Shown here: in pieces, positions 26,072 through 34,458 of the stretch
How the letters are laid out: every line of letters starts with the position of its first letter
How positions within the stretch are numbered: the first letter of the stretch is position 1
Source: HGM04593 sp045588485
GTDB lineage: Bacteria; Bacteroidota; Bacteroidia; Bacteroidales; Bacteroidaceae
Assembly (NCBI GenBank): GCA_045588485.1
Contig: JAZNEI010000026.1
Span: 10,389 to 74,388 of the forward strand
Length of the DNA stretch: 64,000 bases
Direction: 5' to 3'
Made by a program: the position numbers and the translations under genes
The notes under the pieces: generated by a model
The model's input: the letters and a program-made list of their open reading frames with translations, nothing else
What the model was told of the DNA's origin: nothing
Databases searched by the model: none

Positions 26072-26605
26072 ATGAGTAAGGTATTGGATAAAAATAGACA
26101 TACTTTGAAAAAAAATATATCTTGGATTGTATTTTTTCTTTGTTTTGTGGCATTGCTTCTATTAATAGAAGTCGTATCTCAGACTCTTTTCAGCAGTTGG
26201 TTCCTATTGATTCCCTTTTTAATATTATTATATATTTTTTATAAAAAGAGAGGGTTTGCTATAGGTCTTATCTGTATTATTTATTGCGTATCCCTGTTTT
26301 TTGTAGGTTCTGTTATTGTCGGTACGGTAGTTTGTCTTCCCAACTTAATATCAACAGGTGAGGTGTATAGAGCTAAAGCCGTTGTTTCTACACAATTTTT
26401 TATACCGGCACGTAGAGGCCGTCTTGTTTATTCGCGCCTGCACCTTAAAGGTGGCGATATAACTATAAGGAGTGATTATGTTTATAATAACTTCGAGAAA
26501 GGTGATTCTGTTATCCTGCAGTTGAAAGATGGCCTTCTAGGAATTCCGATATTGGCTTCTAAGGAGGTTCTGCCTGTAACCGTCAATGCGAACGAGACAA
26601 ATTAA
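26072..26605 (+). CDS. Hypothetical membrane protein
   Basis: This 177-aa protein has a basic N-terminus (MSKVLDKNRHTLKKN) and three hydrophobic segments (about 16-36, 42-58 and 64-88), followed by a soluble beta-rich C-terminal domain of about 85 residues. I recognise no family. The open frame runs upstream into lpxH, but the ATG at 26072 is the likely start: it has a strong Shine-Dalgarno-like GGAGG (26061-26065), rare in this window. The gene is more AT-rich than lpxH, suggesting different origin. It ends just before a bidirectional terminator. Confidence 0.7.
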   Translation: MSKVLDKNRHTLKKNISWIVFFLCFVALLLLIEVVSQTLFSSWFLLIPFLILLYIFYKKRGFAIGLICIIYCVSLFFVGSVIVGTVVCLPNLISTGEVYRAKAVVSTQFFIPARRGRLVYSRLHLKGGDITIRSDYVYNNFEKGDSVILQLKDGLLGIPILASKEVLPVTVNANETN

Positions 26606-26632
26606 GTTTAACGTATAGCTAAAGGGTATAAT

Positions 26633-26663
26633 AAAAGGTTGGAAGTATAGCTTCCAACCTTTT
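26633..26663. terminator. Bidirectional terminator between the membrane protein gene and ackA
   Basis: AAAAGGTTGGAAG and CTTCCAACCTTTT form a perfect 13-bp stem with a 5-nt loop. It can serve the plus-strand gene and the convergent ackA. Confidence 0.88.
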
Positions 26664-26685
26664 ATTATATAGTATATTGGGAAGA

Positions 26686-27888
26686 TTAAAGCCCCTTTAC
26701 AATATCGTATGTGTCGCTTGCAATCATCAACTCTTCATCGGTGGGGATAAGAAGTACCTTAACCTTAGACTCGGGAGTAGAGAGCACACACTCCTCGCCA
26801 CGCATCTTGGCATTAACCTCCTTGTCAAGCTCTACGCCGATGAATTCGAGACCTTCGAGTGCAGCCTCGCGGATTGAACCCTGATTCTCGCCAACACCAC
26901 CGGCAAAAGCAATAACGTCTACACCACCCATTGCAGCAGCATATGCTCCGATGTACTTCTTGATACGGTAGGCATACATTGTGTTTGCAAGGATAGCACG
27001 TTTGTTACCCTCTTTGGCAGCTGCATCAACCTCACGCATATCCATTGAGATACCCGAGATTGCTGCAACACCCGATTTCTTGTTCAAAAGATCGGACAGT
27101 CCGTGTGTGTCGAGGCCAAGCTTATCCATAATGAAGGGGATAGCGCCTGCATCAATGTCACCGCTGCGTGTACCCATCATAAGACCCTCGAGAGGAGTAA
27201 GTCCCATTGAAGTATCTACGCTCTTGCCATCTTTTACAGCGCTAATTGAACCACCGTTACCAATGTGGCAGGTGATGATGCGGCTTCCCTCAGCGGGCAT
27301 TCCTGTAATTTCCAGTACGCGCTTTGTAACATAACGGTGCGATGTTCCGTGGAATCCGTAACGGCGTACACCATATTTCTCGTACAACTCGTAGGGAATT
27401 GCGTACATATATGCGTAGTCGGGCATTGTCTGGTGGAATGCGGTGTCGAATACACCTACCTGAGGCATATCGGGAGCAATAGCCTTAACAGCCTCGATTC
27501 CTTTCATATTTGCGGGATTGTGTAGGGGGGCAAGGTCGTTGCAAGCAACAAAATCGCGCAGAACCTCGTCGGTGAGCAGTGTCGATGCGCTGAACTTCTC
27601 GCCACCGTGTACAGTGCGATGACCCACAGCGTCAATCTCGGCAATAGACTTTACAACGCCGTACTTCTCGCTTGTAAGGGTGTCGATGATAAGGCGTACA
27701 CCGGCAGTGTGCTCGGGGATAGGGGCATATATTGTCTCTTTCTCGCCGTTGGGAAGGTTGAACTTGAGGAAAGAATCCTCGAGACCGATTTTCTCGATAC
27801 CGCCCTTTGCGAGCACCTCTTTTGTCTCAATGTTGAACAGCTGGTACTTGATTGATGAGCTACCGCAGTTCAGAACCAAAATCTTCAT
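26686..27888 (-). CDS. ackA: Acetate kinase
   Basis: This 400-aa protein starts MKILVLNCGSSSIKYQ, the acetate-kinase signature. It has the HxxFH-type motif (FDTAFHQTMP near 175), HIGNGGS (near 207), and the EGLMMGTRSGDIDAGA segment. It transfers phosphate from acetyl phosphate to ADP, giving ATP and acetate. The open frame extends to 27933, but the ATG at 27888 is the family start. It forms an operon with pta, with a hairpin between them. Confidence 0.97.
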   Translation of the reverse strand: MKILVLNCGSSSIKYQLFNIETKEVLAKGGIEKIGLEDSFLKFNLPNGEKETIYAPIPEHTAGVRLIIDTLTSEKYGVVKSIAEIDAVGHRTVHGGEKFSASTLLTDEVLRDFVACNDLAPLHNPANMKGIEAVKAIAPDMPQVGVFDTAFHQTMPDYAYMYAIPYELYEKYGVRRYGFHGTSHRYVTKRVLEITGMPAEGSRIITCHIGNGGSISAVKDGKSVDTSMGLTPLEGLMMGTRSGDIDAGAIPFIMDKLGLDTHGLSDLLNKKSGVAAISGISMDMREVDAAAKEGNKRAILANTMYAYRIKKYIGAYAAAMGGVDVIAFAGGVGENQGSIREAALEGLEFIGVELDKEVNAKMRGEECVLSTPESKVKVLLIPTDEELMIASDTYDIVKGL

Positions 27889-27914
27889 AAGTATATCTGT
27901 TAGTATGTTAATAA

Positions 27915-27938
27915 GCAGTGTGGGGCATCCCACACTGC
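27915..27938 (-). promoter_or_regulatory. Intercistronic hairpin between pta and ackA
   Basis: GCAGTGTGGG and CCCACACTGC form a perfect 10-bp stem with a 4-nt loop. No T-run follows on the minus strand, so it is more likely an mRNA-stability or processing element than a terminator. Confidence 0.55.
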
Positions 27939-27960
27939 CATTATAATTATTCTTAATTAA

Positions 27961-28971
27961 TTACTTCTTTGCTGCAATAGCCTGATTGGCTGTGATGGCA
28001 ATCATCATATATACATCCTCGATTGAGCAACCGCGTGAGAGGTCGTTTACGGGACGTGCAATACCCTGAAGTACGGGACCGATAGCCTCGGCACCACCCA
28101 AACGCTGCACAAGCTTGTAACCGATATTTCCTGCACCAAGGTCGGGGAATACGAGTACGTTTGCCTTACCTGCAACTGTCGAGCCGGGAGCTTTGCTTGC
28201 ACCAACGAAAGGAACAAGGGCAGCATCGGCCTGAAGCTCACCATCAAGGTCGAGTGCGGGATCGAGTTCGTGTGCCAGACGTGTAGCCTCGGTTACCTTG
28301 TCTACCATCTCGTGCTTGGCCGAACCTTTTGTCGAGAAGCTGAGCATTGCAACGCGGGGCTGCTCGAAACCTGCAATAGCCTTGGCTGTCTGTGCTGTAC
28401 ATACTGCAATCTGCGAGAGCTGGTTGGCATCGGGGTTAGGTGTTACTGCAACGTCGGCAACGAAGAGTACACCGTCCTCGCCATACTCCTTGGCGTTGGT
28501 AATCATCATCATTGCACCCGATACACAAGTGATTCCGGGAGTAGTCTTGATAATCTGCAACGCAGGGCGAAGTACGTTACCGGTTGTGTTAAGAGCGCCT
28601 GCTACCTGACCATCGGCATCGCCATTCTTTATGATTAGACAACCAAGGTAGAGGGGGTTACAAACAAGTTTCTGTGCATCCTCGGGGGTCATACCTTTGG
28701 CCTTACGCAACTCGTAAAGAAGTGTTGCATACTTCTCGGCATCGGGGTTGTTGCAGGGATCGATGATTGTTGCCTTCTCGATATTCTGCAAACCATGTTT
28801 CTGTGCAAGAGCCATAATCTCCTCCTTGTTGCCAAGGATGATAAGGTCGGCAATACCATCGGCAATAGCCTTGTCGGCTGCTTTTAATGTACGCTCCTCG
28901 GTTCCTTCGGGGAGAACAATGCGCTGTCTGTCCTGACGTGCGCGTTCGATAAGATTCTTTATAACATCCAT
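27961..28971 (-). CDS. pta: Phosphate acetyltransferase (short form)
   Basis: This 336-aa protein is the short form of Pta without the N-terminal regulatory domain. It has RIVLPEGTEERT at the start, the segment CNPLYLGCLIIKNGDADGQVAGA, and a C-terminal VNDLSRGCSIEDVY. It converts acetyl-CoA and phosphate to acetyl phosphate, which AckA then uses for ATP. The ATG at 28971 is chosen over the longer frame (to 29067) because MDVIKNLIERAR is the family N-terminus. The promoter is at 29089-29096. Confidence 0.95.
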   Translation of the reverse strand: MDVIKNLIERARQDRQRIVLPEGTEERTLKAADKAIADGIADLIILGNKEEIMALAQKHGLQNIEKATIIDPCNNPDAEKYATLLYELRKAKGMTPEDAQKLVCNPLYLGCLIIKNGDADGQVAGALNTTGNVLRPALQIIKTTPGITCVSGAMMMITNAKEYGEDGVLFVADVAVTPNPDANQLSQIAVCTAQTAKAIAGFEQPRVAMLSFSTKGSAKHEMVDKVTEATRLAHELDPALDLDGELQADAALVPFVGASKAPGSTVAGKANVLVFPDLGAGNIGYKLVQRLGGAEAIGPVLQGIARPVNDLSRGCSIEDVYMMIAITANQAIAAKK

Positions 28972-29088
28972 AGTGTCTATAATTTTGTAATGTTGTTCTT
29001 TTTTCAACGCTGTCTGTGGGATGTTATCTCGCAGGCATTTTTTAACAATTCGAAGTTGGGTATCCAACTTTGTATAGTTTTAACAATA

Positions 29089-29096
29089 CAAAGGTA
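29089..29096 (-). promoter_or_regulatory. pta promoter -7 box
   Basis: TACCTTTG on the minus strand matches TAnnTTTG. It lies back to back with the -7 box of the GNAT gene, with 21 bp between them. No clear -33 element is seen. Confidence 0.55.
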
Positions 29097-29117
29097 GCAA
29101 TTTTTTATATAATGAAG

Positions 29118-29125
29118 TATCTTCG
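29118..29125 (+). promoter_or_regulatory. GNAT gene promoter -7 box
   Basis: TATCTTCG lies 18 nt before the ATG at 29144, so the leader is very short. It is divergent from the pta promoter. Confidence 0.5.
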
Positions 29126-29143
29126 CGCAGAATAAATTAATTT

Positions 29144-30001
29144 ATGTTACAGAATCTTTCTTATAACGGCCTCTCTTTTTCCGAAGTACGTCCTTTTTTG
29201 GGTAAATTATGGTGCGAGATTTTTGGCGATAGTGAAGAGTTTGTCGATGCATTCTTTCATTATTGCGCTTCGGAAAATGTGCTTCATACTCTTTCGTTAA
29301 ACGGACATGTGGTGTCGGTTCTCTATACTTTGCCGTATGAACTTACATATAATGGCAATACCGAGCAGGTGGCGTATATATATGCTGTTGCAACCGACAA
29401 AGAGTATCGCGGCCGCGGACTTATGAGACACCTTATGTCGCAGGTGCATGAGTCGTTACGGATCAAGGGGTATGTTGCAGCTCTGCTGCTTCCATCTTCA
29501 TCGGCTCTTGCCCTATATTATGCCTCTATGGGCTATAGGGAGTGCGCTTATAGAAAGACCATAATGCTTGCCGTGGAAACAGACTATGAGGGATATACAT
29601 ACGAGAAGTGCAGTACTCTTAATGAGGAAGTATTTGTTTTTATCAAGAGTTATATGGCATTGCGCAGAGATAATATTATCCATCCAAAATCGTCGTTGGC
29701 GATGAATGTCGTAAGTTGCACACTCTCGGGAGGAGGGCTGTTCATTGCCAAGCAGAGGGACACAATATGTGCCGCTGCCTTTGTATCGTTAGAGGAGAGC
29801 AGACCTCTTATTCTCGAAATTATTACCTACGACAATGAGGCACAGAATTCGTTGGTCGCATATTTGGGTAAGCTGTATGCAGTCTCTACTATTCCTCTTC
29901 TTTGTTGTGATAAAAAAGATGGAGTGCCGTTTGCCATGGCACTCCCGTTCGACAGCTCTTTTCCCGAGACTATAAGGTTACAACTAATGTTGGATAAGTG
30001 A
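29144..30001 (+). CDS. GNAT-family N-acetyltransferase
   Basis: This 285-aa protein has an acetyl-CoA-binding motif (VATDKEYRGRGLMRHLM near residue 85) and the following beta-alpha segment of the GNAT fold. The C-terminal 120 residues do not match a domain I can name. The substrate is unknown. Its TGA at 29999-30001 abuts the stop codon of the convergent CPBP gene with no base between, so the two transcripts must overlap at their 3' ends. Confidence 0.8.
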   Translation: MLQNLSYNGLSFSEVRPFLGKLWCEIFGDSEEFVDAFFHYCASENVLHTLSLNGHVVSVLYTLPYELTYNGNTEQVAYIYAVATDKEYRGRGLMRHLMSQVHESLRIKGYVAALLLPSSSALALYYASMGYRECAYRKTIMLAVETDYEGYTYEKCSTLNEEVFVFIKSYMALRRDNIIHPKSSLAMNVVSCTLSGGGLFIAKQRDTICAAAFVSLEESRPLILEIITYDNEAQNSLVAYLGKLYAVSTIPLLCCDKKDGVPFAMALPFDSSFPETIRLQLMLDK

Positions 30002-30616
30002 TTATATCGGGAACCAAATGAACACGGCAACGTCCCACACTGCATGAGATACTATTATCGCGCCGAATCGGTTGGGGAAAAAACGGTATAGTAATCCCCA
30101 GGCAGCACCTGCTACCATAGCCGCCATTGTAAGCATAAAGTTAAATGAGCCGGCGTGTACAAGAGCATATATGGCTGTTGTAACTATAAAGCCTAGGTTC
30201 GGATTCCATCGTTGCGAGAGATTCTGCTGAACATATCCACGCCAGAAAATCTCTTCGGCAGGGCCAATGAGAAAAAGCATCAGGGCTGTGAGTAACCACG
30301 CCGATTCTCCCTCCTTCATCCCGTAAATGAGGTCGACCTGTGGACGAGCAAAGTTAAACATCAACTGCGATAGCTTGTCACCAATCCAAAATACTCCCCA
30401 TAGTGCTGTTGCAATGGCAATGCCGAGCATAATGTCGGTGGGTGTAAGTCTAACCTTCTTCCACCATCCCGGGGCGAATATTGTAGCAAGAATAGACAAT
30501 GTACAGGCCGAGCCTGTCATCATCCACCAAAAGTTGATGTATGGGGCAGTCCATGGACTGAACATAATTGTCCACAGTACAAATGCCAAAATTATAGTAA
30601 ATAGCAACTTCTTCAT
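30002..30616 (-). CDS. CPBP-family intramembrane glutamic endopeptidase-like protein
   Basis: This 204-aa polytopic membrane protein carries the CPBP motifs: EEIFWRG (motif 1, the EExxxR type) near residue 114, a histidine in LVHAGSFN (motif 2), and SHAVWD near 191 (motif 3). The family includes the prenyl-protein protease Rce1 and bacteriocin-immunity proteins. The role here is unknown. The ATG at 30616 (MKKLLFTIIL) overlaps the menA stop (ATGA), so translational coupling is likely. Confidence 0.85.
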   Translation of the reverse strand: MKKLLFTIILAFVLWTIMFSPWTAPYINFWWMMTGSACTLSILATIFAPGWWKKVRLTPTDIMLGIAIATALWGVFWIGDKLSQLMFNFARPQVDLIYGMKEGESAWLLTALMLFLIGPAEEIFWRGYVQQNLSQRWNPNLGFIVTTAIYALVHAGSFNFMLTMAAMVAGAAWGLLYRFFPNRFGAIIVSHAVWDVAVFIWFPI

Positions 30617-31506
30617 CGGGTGTATGTCGCAATAAAGAGTGATAAGGTAAGCAGTAAACTGAATATAAGTTGTAATTTTGCTGTCATCTCGTCTACTCCC
30701 CACAGTGCTTCTGCACCTCTCTGGGGGAATTGCATCGCTTTACGAGCATTGTCTAAAGCCGGTTTAATTGCCGGTAGTACAAGTAGTGACCACCATGGAA
30801 ACACCTCTATCACGCATCCTGCGATAATCCATATAAAAGGAATTATAACTTCGGCGCAATAGGCTATTGCCGATGCTTTCTTTCCTATAAGCATTGCAAA
30901 GGTCTTTATATCGGCGCGTTTGTCATGCTCGATATCGCGTGCGTTGTTTGCGTGAAGTATACCTACAGTAATAAGGCCTATCGGTAGTGATAACCATAAT
31001 GCCTTCGGATGAAACTCGCCTGTTGCAACAAAGGAGGTGCCTAAAATCGGTAATAGCGAATAGGTAAGAAATATATCTATATCTCCCATCGCATGACACT
31101 TCAACCAAGGGTAAAGTATAGTCAATAGAAAACCGGCTACACCTATGTAGAGTGTAGGTAATCCTGTTGATGCAACGATGGCAATACCCGAAACCGATGC
31201 CACTGTAAGCAGTACAAATGAGAGCGTGCGAATCTCGTGAGGCTGAAATTCTCCGCTTGTCAGTGATATACCACCTACCGTATCTTCGCGGTCTATCCCT
31301 TTAATATAATCGAAATAGTCGCTTAAGGTGTTTCCGGCTGCGTGGAATACTATTATGTTTATAATAGCCCAAATACCTATAGCCCAATTTACATCTGTAT
31401 TTATCCAATTCAGATAGGCTAAAGTTGCAAGTACCGGCATTGCAGATGCGGGAAACGACCAAGGACGTGTTGCCATTACCCAGTCTTTGAAAGAATGTTT
31501 AGACAT
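30613..31506 (-). CDS. menA: 1,4-dihydroxy-2-naphthoate polyprenyltransferase
   Basis: This 297-aa UbiA-superfamily membrane protein has eight to nine hydrophobic segments. It has the two Asp-rich motifs: NTLSDYFDYIKGIDRED near 60-80 and NNARDIEHDKRADIKT near 190. The WVMATRPWSFPAS start is typical of MenA. It prenylates 1,4-dihydroxy-2-naphthoate in menaquinone synthesis. It has its own promoter (31569-31576) and is coupled to the CPBP gene by a 4-nt overlap. Confidence 0.93.
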   Translation of the reverse strand: MSKHSFKDWVMATRPWSFPASAMPVLATLAYLNWINTDVNWAIGIWAIINIIVFHAAGNTLSDYFDYIKGIDREDTVGGISLTSGEFQPHEIRTLSFVLLTVASVSGIAIVASTGLPTLYIGVAGFLLTILYPWLKCHAMGDIDIFLTYSLLPILGTSFVATGEFHPKALWLSLPIGLITVGILHANNARDIEHDKRADIKTFAMLIGKKASAIAYCAEVIIPFIWIIAGCVIEVFPWWSLLVLPAIKPALDNARKAMQFPQRGAEALWGVDEMTAKLQLIFSLLLTLSLFIATYTR

Positions 31507-31568
31507 ATTATGTTATTATTACTTGTATTGTTCCACTTGAATGAAAAATATCATTACAGATTCTTGTG

Positions 31569-31576
31569 CAAAGATA
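31569..31576 (-). promoter_or_regulatory. menA promoter -7 box
   Basis: TATCTTTG on the minus strand lies 62 nt before the menA ATG. The divergent promoter is at 31696-31703. Confidence 0.55.
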
Positions 31577-31640
31577 GTATAAATGCGCTAAATAATTATC
31601 AGAATTTAGTTTTTTTGAGGTAAACTTAGACAATAGACAG

Positions 31641-31703
31641 TACTCACTCTGAAAAATATTCAAGCAAGCTTGACATTATTTCGTTCGTTTGTCACTATCT
31701 TTG
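31641..31703 (+). repeat. Single diverged copy of the promoter-bearing repeat
   Basis: This copy has the palindrome TCAAGCAAGCTTGA (31660-31673), preceded by CTCTGAAAAATAT and followed by a TTCGTTCGTTT stretch. Five bases later comes the -7 box TATCTTTG (31696-31703). Relative to the downstream lipoprotein gene it is oriented as the arrays at 10471-10703 and 57913-58083 are to theirs. Confidence 0.75.
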
Positions 31704-31746
31704 CGAAGGTGTTCAGTATCGATATAATATAAAATTTAGATATAAT

Positions 31747-32154
31747 ATGAAAAGAATAGGTTTTTTTATGCTGTTGGCAGCACTATTAGTGGTTGCTTGC
31801 AATAACAATTTTGTAGGAGAAAAATCACCATCCGAGGTTACGCTTGAGGTTTTTAATGGGTTGACTACGGGTGATACAGCTGCTATAAAACAGAATATAT
31901 ATATAACCGATGATATTATGCGTGCTTCATTCAACGACTATTTCAGAATTGCAGCTGCTTCGAATCAATATATGGAGACAACAGCAAATTATAAACCTGT
32001 ATATAATATTGTAAGTGAGACTATTGATGGCGAAACTGCCGAAGTGGTGCTTAAGACAAAGAATATAAGTGGACAGAATGTTCGTATTACAGTAAAACTC
32101 CTTGTGGATGAAGGCCGTTGGAAAGTAGATGGCGATCACGGGGTGTGGCATTGA
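31747..32154 (+). CDS. DUF4878-type lipoprotein
   Basis: This 135-aa protein has a signal peptide ending in VVACNNN (lipobox Cys about 18) and a single NTF2-like domain with the pattern SEVTLEVFNGLTTGDTAAI. It ends GRWKVDGDHGVWH, as DUF4878 lipoproteins do. No function is known for the family. It is driven by the single repeat-type promoter upstream. The gap to the next gene (32155-32301) shows no clear promoter box. Confidence 0.75.
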   Translation: MKRIGFFMLLAALLVVACNNNFVGEKSPSEVTLEVFNGLTTGDTAAIKQNIYITDDIMRASFNDYFRIAAASNQYMETTANYKPVYNIVSETIDGETAEVVLKTKNISGQNVRITVKLLVDEGRWKVDGDHGVWH

Positions 32155-32301
32155 TTTATTTCATAATGTATAGTAAGTAGGCTTCTCAATAGGGCAATAA
32201 ACAAGACTTTGTCTGATTAATAAAAAAATGCTTTCGAATGATAGTTTGATTACATAAAACTACTCTATCGTTATATGTTCAGAGTACTAACTATTAAAAC
32301 A

Positions 32302-32940
32302 ATGACGATTATGATGACAAAAATTTTTAATCTTATTATTCTTGACGAAAGTGGTTCAATGCGCTCAATAAAGAAAGATGCTATCGACAGCGTTAACGAG
32401 ACTATACAAACTATACTTAAAGCTCAGCAAGATAACGAAGAACAAGAGCATTTTGTTACTTTTGTAACATTCAATGACGAGGTAAAGACTATATGCGACT
32501 GTGTACCTTGCAATGAACTTAAAGAGATTACCGATGCCGATTATTCTCCCGCCTGCTGCACAGCCTTATATGATGCAATGGGCAACTCTCTTACAAATCT
32601 TTGCTCTAAGGTTGGTGAAAGCGATAAGGTGCTGGTTACTATCGTCACCGATGGATATGAAAATAGCTCAAAGGAGTACAATGGCGCAGCCATAAAAGCT
32701 CTTGTCGAAGAGTTGAAAGGTAAAGGATGGGTATTTGCTTATATCGGTGCCAATCATGATGTAGAATCGTTTGCCGCTAGAATATCCATAACTAATACGT
32801 GGAACTTCAATGCTACTTCAATGGGCGTAAAGGAGATGAACACCCGTCTTAACAGAAGCCGCACAAAACTGTATAGTTCTATGACCGACGAATGCTTTGA
32901 TGCAGATGAGGCAAATATCGCCTTTTTTAAGGATGAGTAA
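32302..32940 (+). CDS. von Willebrand factor A-domain protein, cytoplasmic
   Basis: This protein of about 212 aa is one VWA domain with a complete MIDAS: DESGSM near residue 15, a conserved Thr/Asp region (IVTDGYENSS near 108), and no signal peptide or transmembrane segment. ATGs at 32275, 32302, 32311 and 32314 are all in frame; 32302 is a compromise and the true start is uncertain. VWA proteins of this size usually bind protein partners through a metal. No partner ATPase (MoxR) is adjacent. The function is unknown. Confidence 0.8.
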   Translation: MTIMMTKIFNLIILDESGSMRSIKKDAIDSVNETIQTILKAQQDNEEQEHFVTFVTFNDEVKTICDCVPCNELKEITDADYSPACCTALYDAMGNSLTNLCSKVGESDKVLVTIVTDGYENSSKEYNGAAIKALVEELKGKGWVFAYIGANHDVESFAARISITNTWNFNATSMGVKEMNTRLNRSRTKLYSSMTDECFDADEANIAFFKDE

Positions 32941-33000
32941 ATTTGCTAAAATAGTATTTGATTATAAAGAGTATTGTTAAGTTTCTTAGATGCTTATCAA

Positions 33001-33045
33001 ATTAATATCCCCGACCTCTAAGAAAAAGAGGTCGGGGATATTAAT
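33001..33045. terminator. Bidirectional terminator between the VWA gene and hisS
   Basis: A perfect 19-bp inverted repeat (33001-33019 with 33027-33045) contains CCCCGACCTCT/AGAGGTCGGGG and an AT-rich base, around a 7-nt A-rich loop. It lies between convergent genes. Confidence 0.9.
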
Positions 33046-33063
33046 TGCTTTACTATCTGCTGC

Positions 33064-34425
33064 TTATTTAAGTAGTGCAGTAAGTTCATCGATATTCATA
33101 ATCTTCTGTTCGCCACTCTCCATGTTTTTTACAGCTATTGTACCGTTGCTCATCTCGGTTTCTCCAATAATTGCAACATAAGGAATATTGTGGTTGTTGG
33201 CGTAGCCCATCTGTTTCTTCATCTTATCGCTGCTGGGATATAGCTCGGCCGAGATATCGGCAGCTCGTAAACGGGCAATAAGACCAAGTGAGTAGAGTGC
33301 TTCGTTCTCGCCAAAGTTTACAAACATAACCTGTGTGTTAAGGATTGAGTCCTTGGGGTAAAGGTCGAGCTGGTTCATTACGTCGTATATGCGGTCGGCT
33401 CCGAAAGAGATGCCTACGCCCGATACGCCCTCCATGCCGAATACTCCTGTGAGGTTGTCGTAACGTCCTCCACCGCTGATGCTGCCTATTGCCACGTCAA
33501 GAGCCTTAACTTCAAGTATCGCACCTGTGTAGTAGTTCAAGCCGCGTGCGAGGGTGAGGTCCAGCTCAAGGCTGCTTCTGATACCGAGCTTTGCCACTGT
33601 CTCAAGAATGAATCGTGTCTCTTCAACGCCTTTCTCGCCTGTTGCGTTGCCAGCAAGAACCTCAGCGATAGTACTCAACTTCTCGCTGTTATTACCCTGT
33701 GCCTGCAAAATTGGCAGAAGTTTCTCTACCGCCTCATCGCCAATCCCTTTCTGTTTAAGTTCGGCTATAACACCGTCAAGGCCAATCTTGTCGAGTTTGT
33801 CGATTGCTACTGTAATGTCTATAATCTTGTCGGGCTCGCCAATTACCTCGGCAATTCCTGCAAGTATTTTACGGTTATTCAGTTTTATCGCTACTCGTAT
33901 GCCTAATTTACCGAATACATGGTCGATGAGTTGTATAAGCTCAACCTCGTTGATAAGCGAGTTGTTGCCTATGACATCGGCATCGCACTGATAGAACTCG
34001 CGGTAACGGCCCTTCTGAGGACGGTCGGCACGCCATACAGGCTGTATCTGATAGCGCTTGAATGGAAAGGTAAGTTCATCGCGGTGCATTACAACGTAAC
34101 GTGCAAATGGTACGGTGAGGTCGTATCTCAGCCCCTTCTCGCAGAATTTGGATGCTAATTTTGCTGCGTTGCGGCTAAGCAACTCTTCGTCGGTGAGTGC
34201 GCTGAAGTAATCACCCGAGTTCTGTATCTTGAATAGAAGTTTATCGCCCTCCTCGCCATATTTACCCATCAGGGTAGATAGGTTCTCCATTGAGGGGGTC
34301 TCGATTTGCTGGAATCCGAACAGATGGAATGCTTCGCGTATTGTATCGAATATGTAATTCCTTTTTGACATCTCAATGGGTGAGAAGTCGCGTGTTCCCT
34401 TTGGTATTGATGGTTTTGCTGCCAT
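33064..34425 (-). CDS. hisS: Histidyl-tRNA synthetase
   Basis: This 453-aa class II synthetase begins KPSIPKGTRDFSP. It has the class II motif 2 region (FRYQIQPVWRADRPQKGRYREFYQCDAD), the histidine A/B motifs (LDLTLARGLNYYTGAI and GGGRYDNL), and a C-terminal anticodon-binding domain. It charges tRNA-His. It follows the zinc peptidase gene by 33 nt. Confidence 0.97.
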   Translation of the reverse strand: MAAKPSIPKGTRDFSPIEMSKRNYIFDTIREAFHLFGFQQIETPSMENLSTLMGKYGEEGDKLLFKIQNSGDYFSALTDEELLSRNAAKLASKFCEKGLRYDLTVPFARYVVMHRDELTFPFKRYQIQPVWRADRPQKGRYREFYQCDADVIGNNSLINEVELIQLIDHVFGKLGIRVAIKLNNRKILAGIAEVIGEPDKIIDITVAIDKLDKIGLDGVIAELKQKGIGDEAVEKLLPILQAQGNNSEKLSTIAEVLAGNATGEKGVEETRFILETVAKLGIRSSLELDLTLARGLNYYTGAILEVKALDVAIGSISGGGRYDNLTGVFGMEGVSGVGISFGADRIYDVMNQLDLYPKDSILNTQVMFVNFGENEALYSLGLIARLRAADISAELYPSSDKMKKQMGYANNHNIPYVAIIGETEMSNGTIAVKNMESGEQKIMNIDELTALLK

Positions 34426-34458
34426 TTTTGTATATTTTATTTTTTGTTTCCCGAATGC

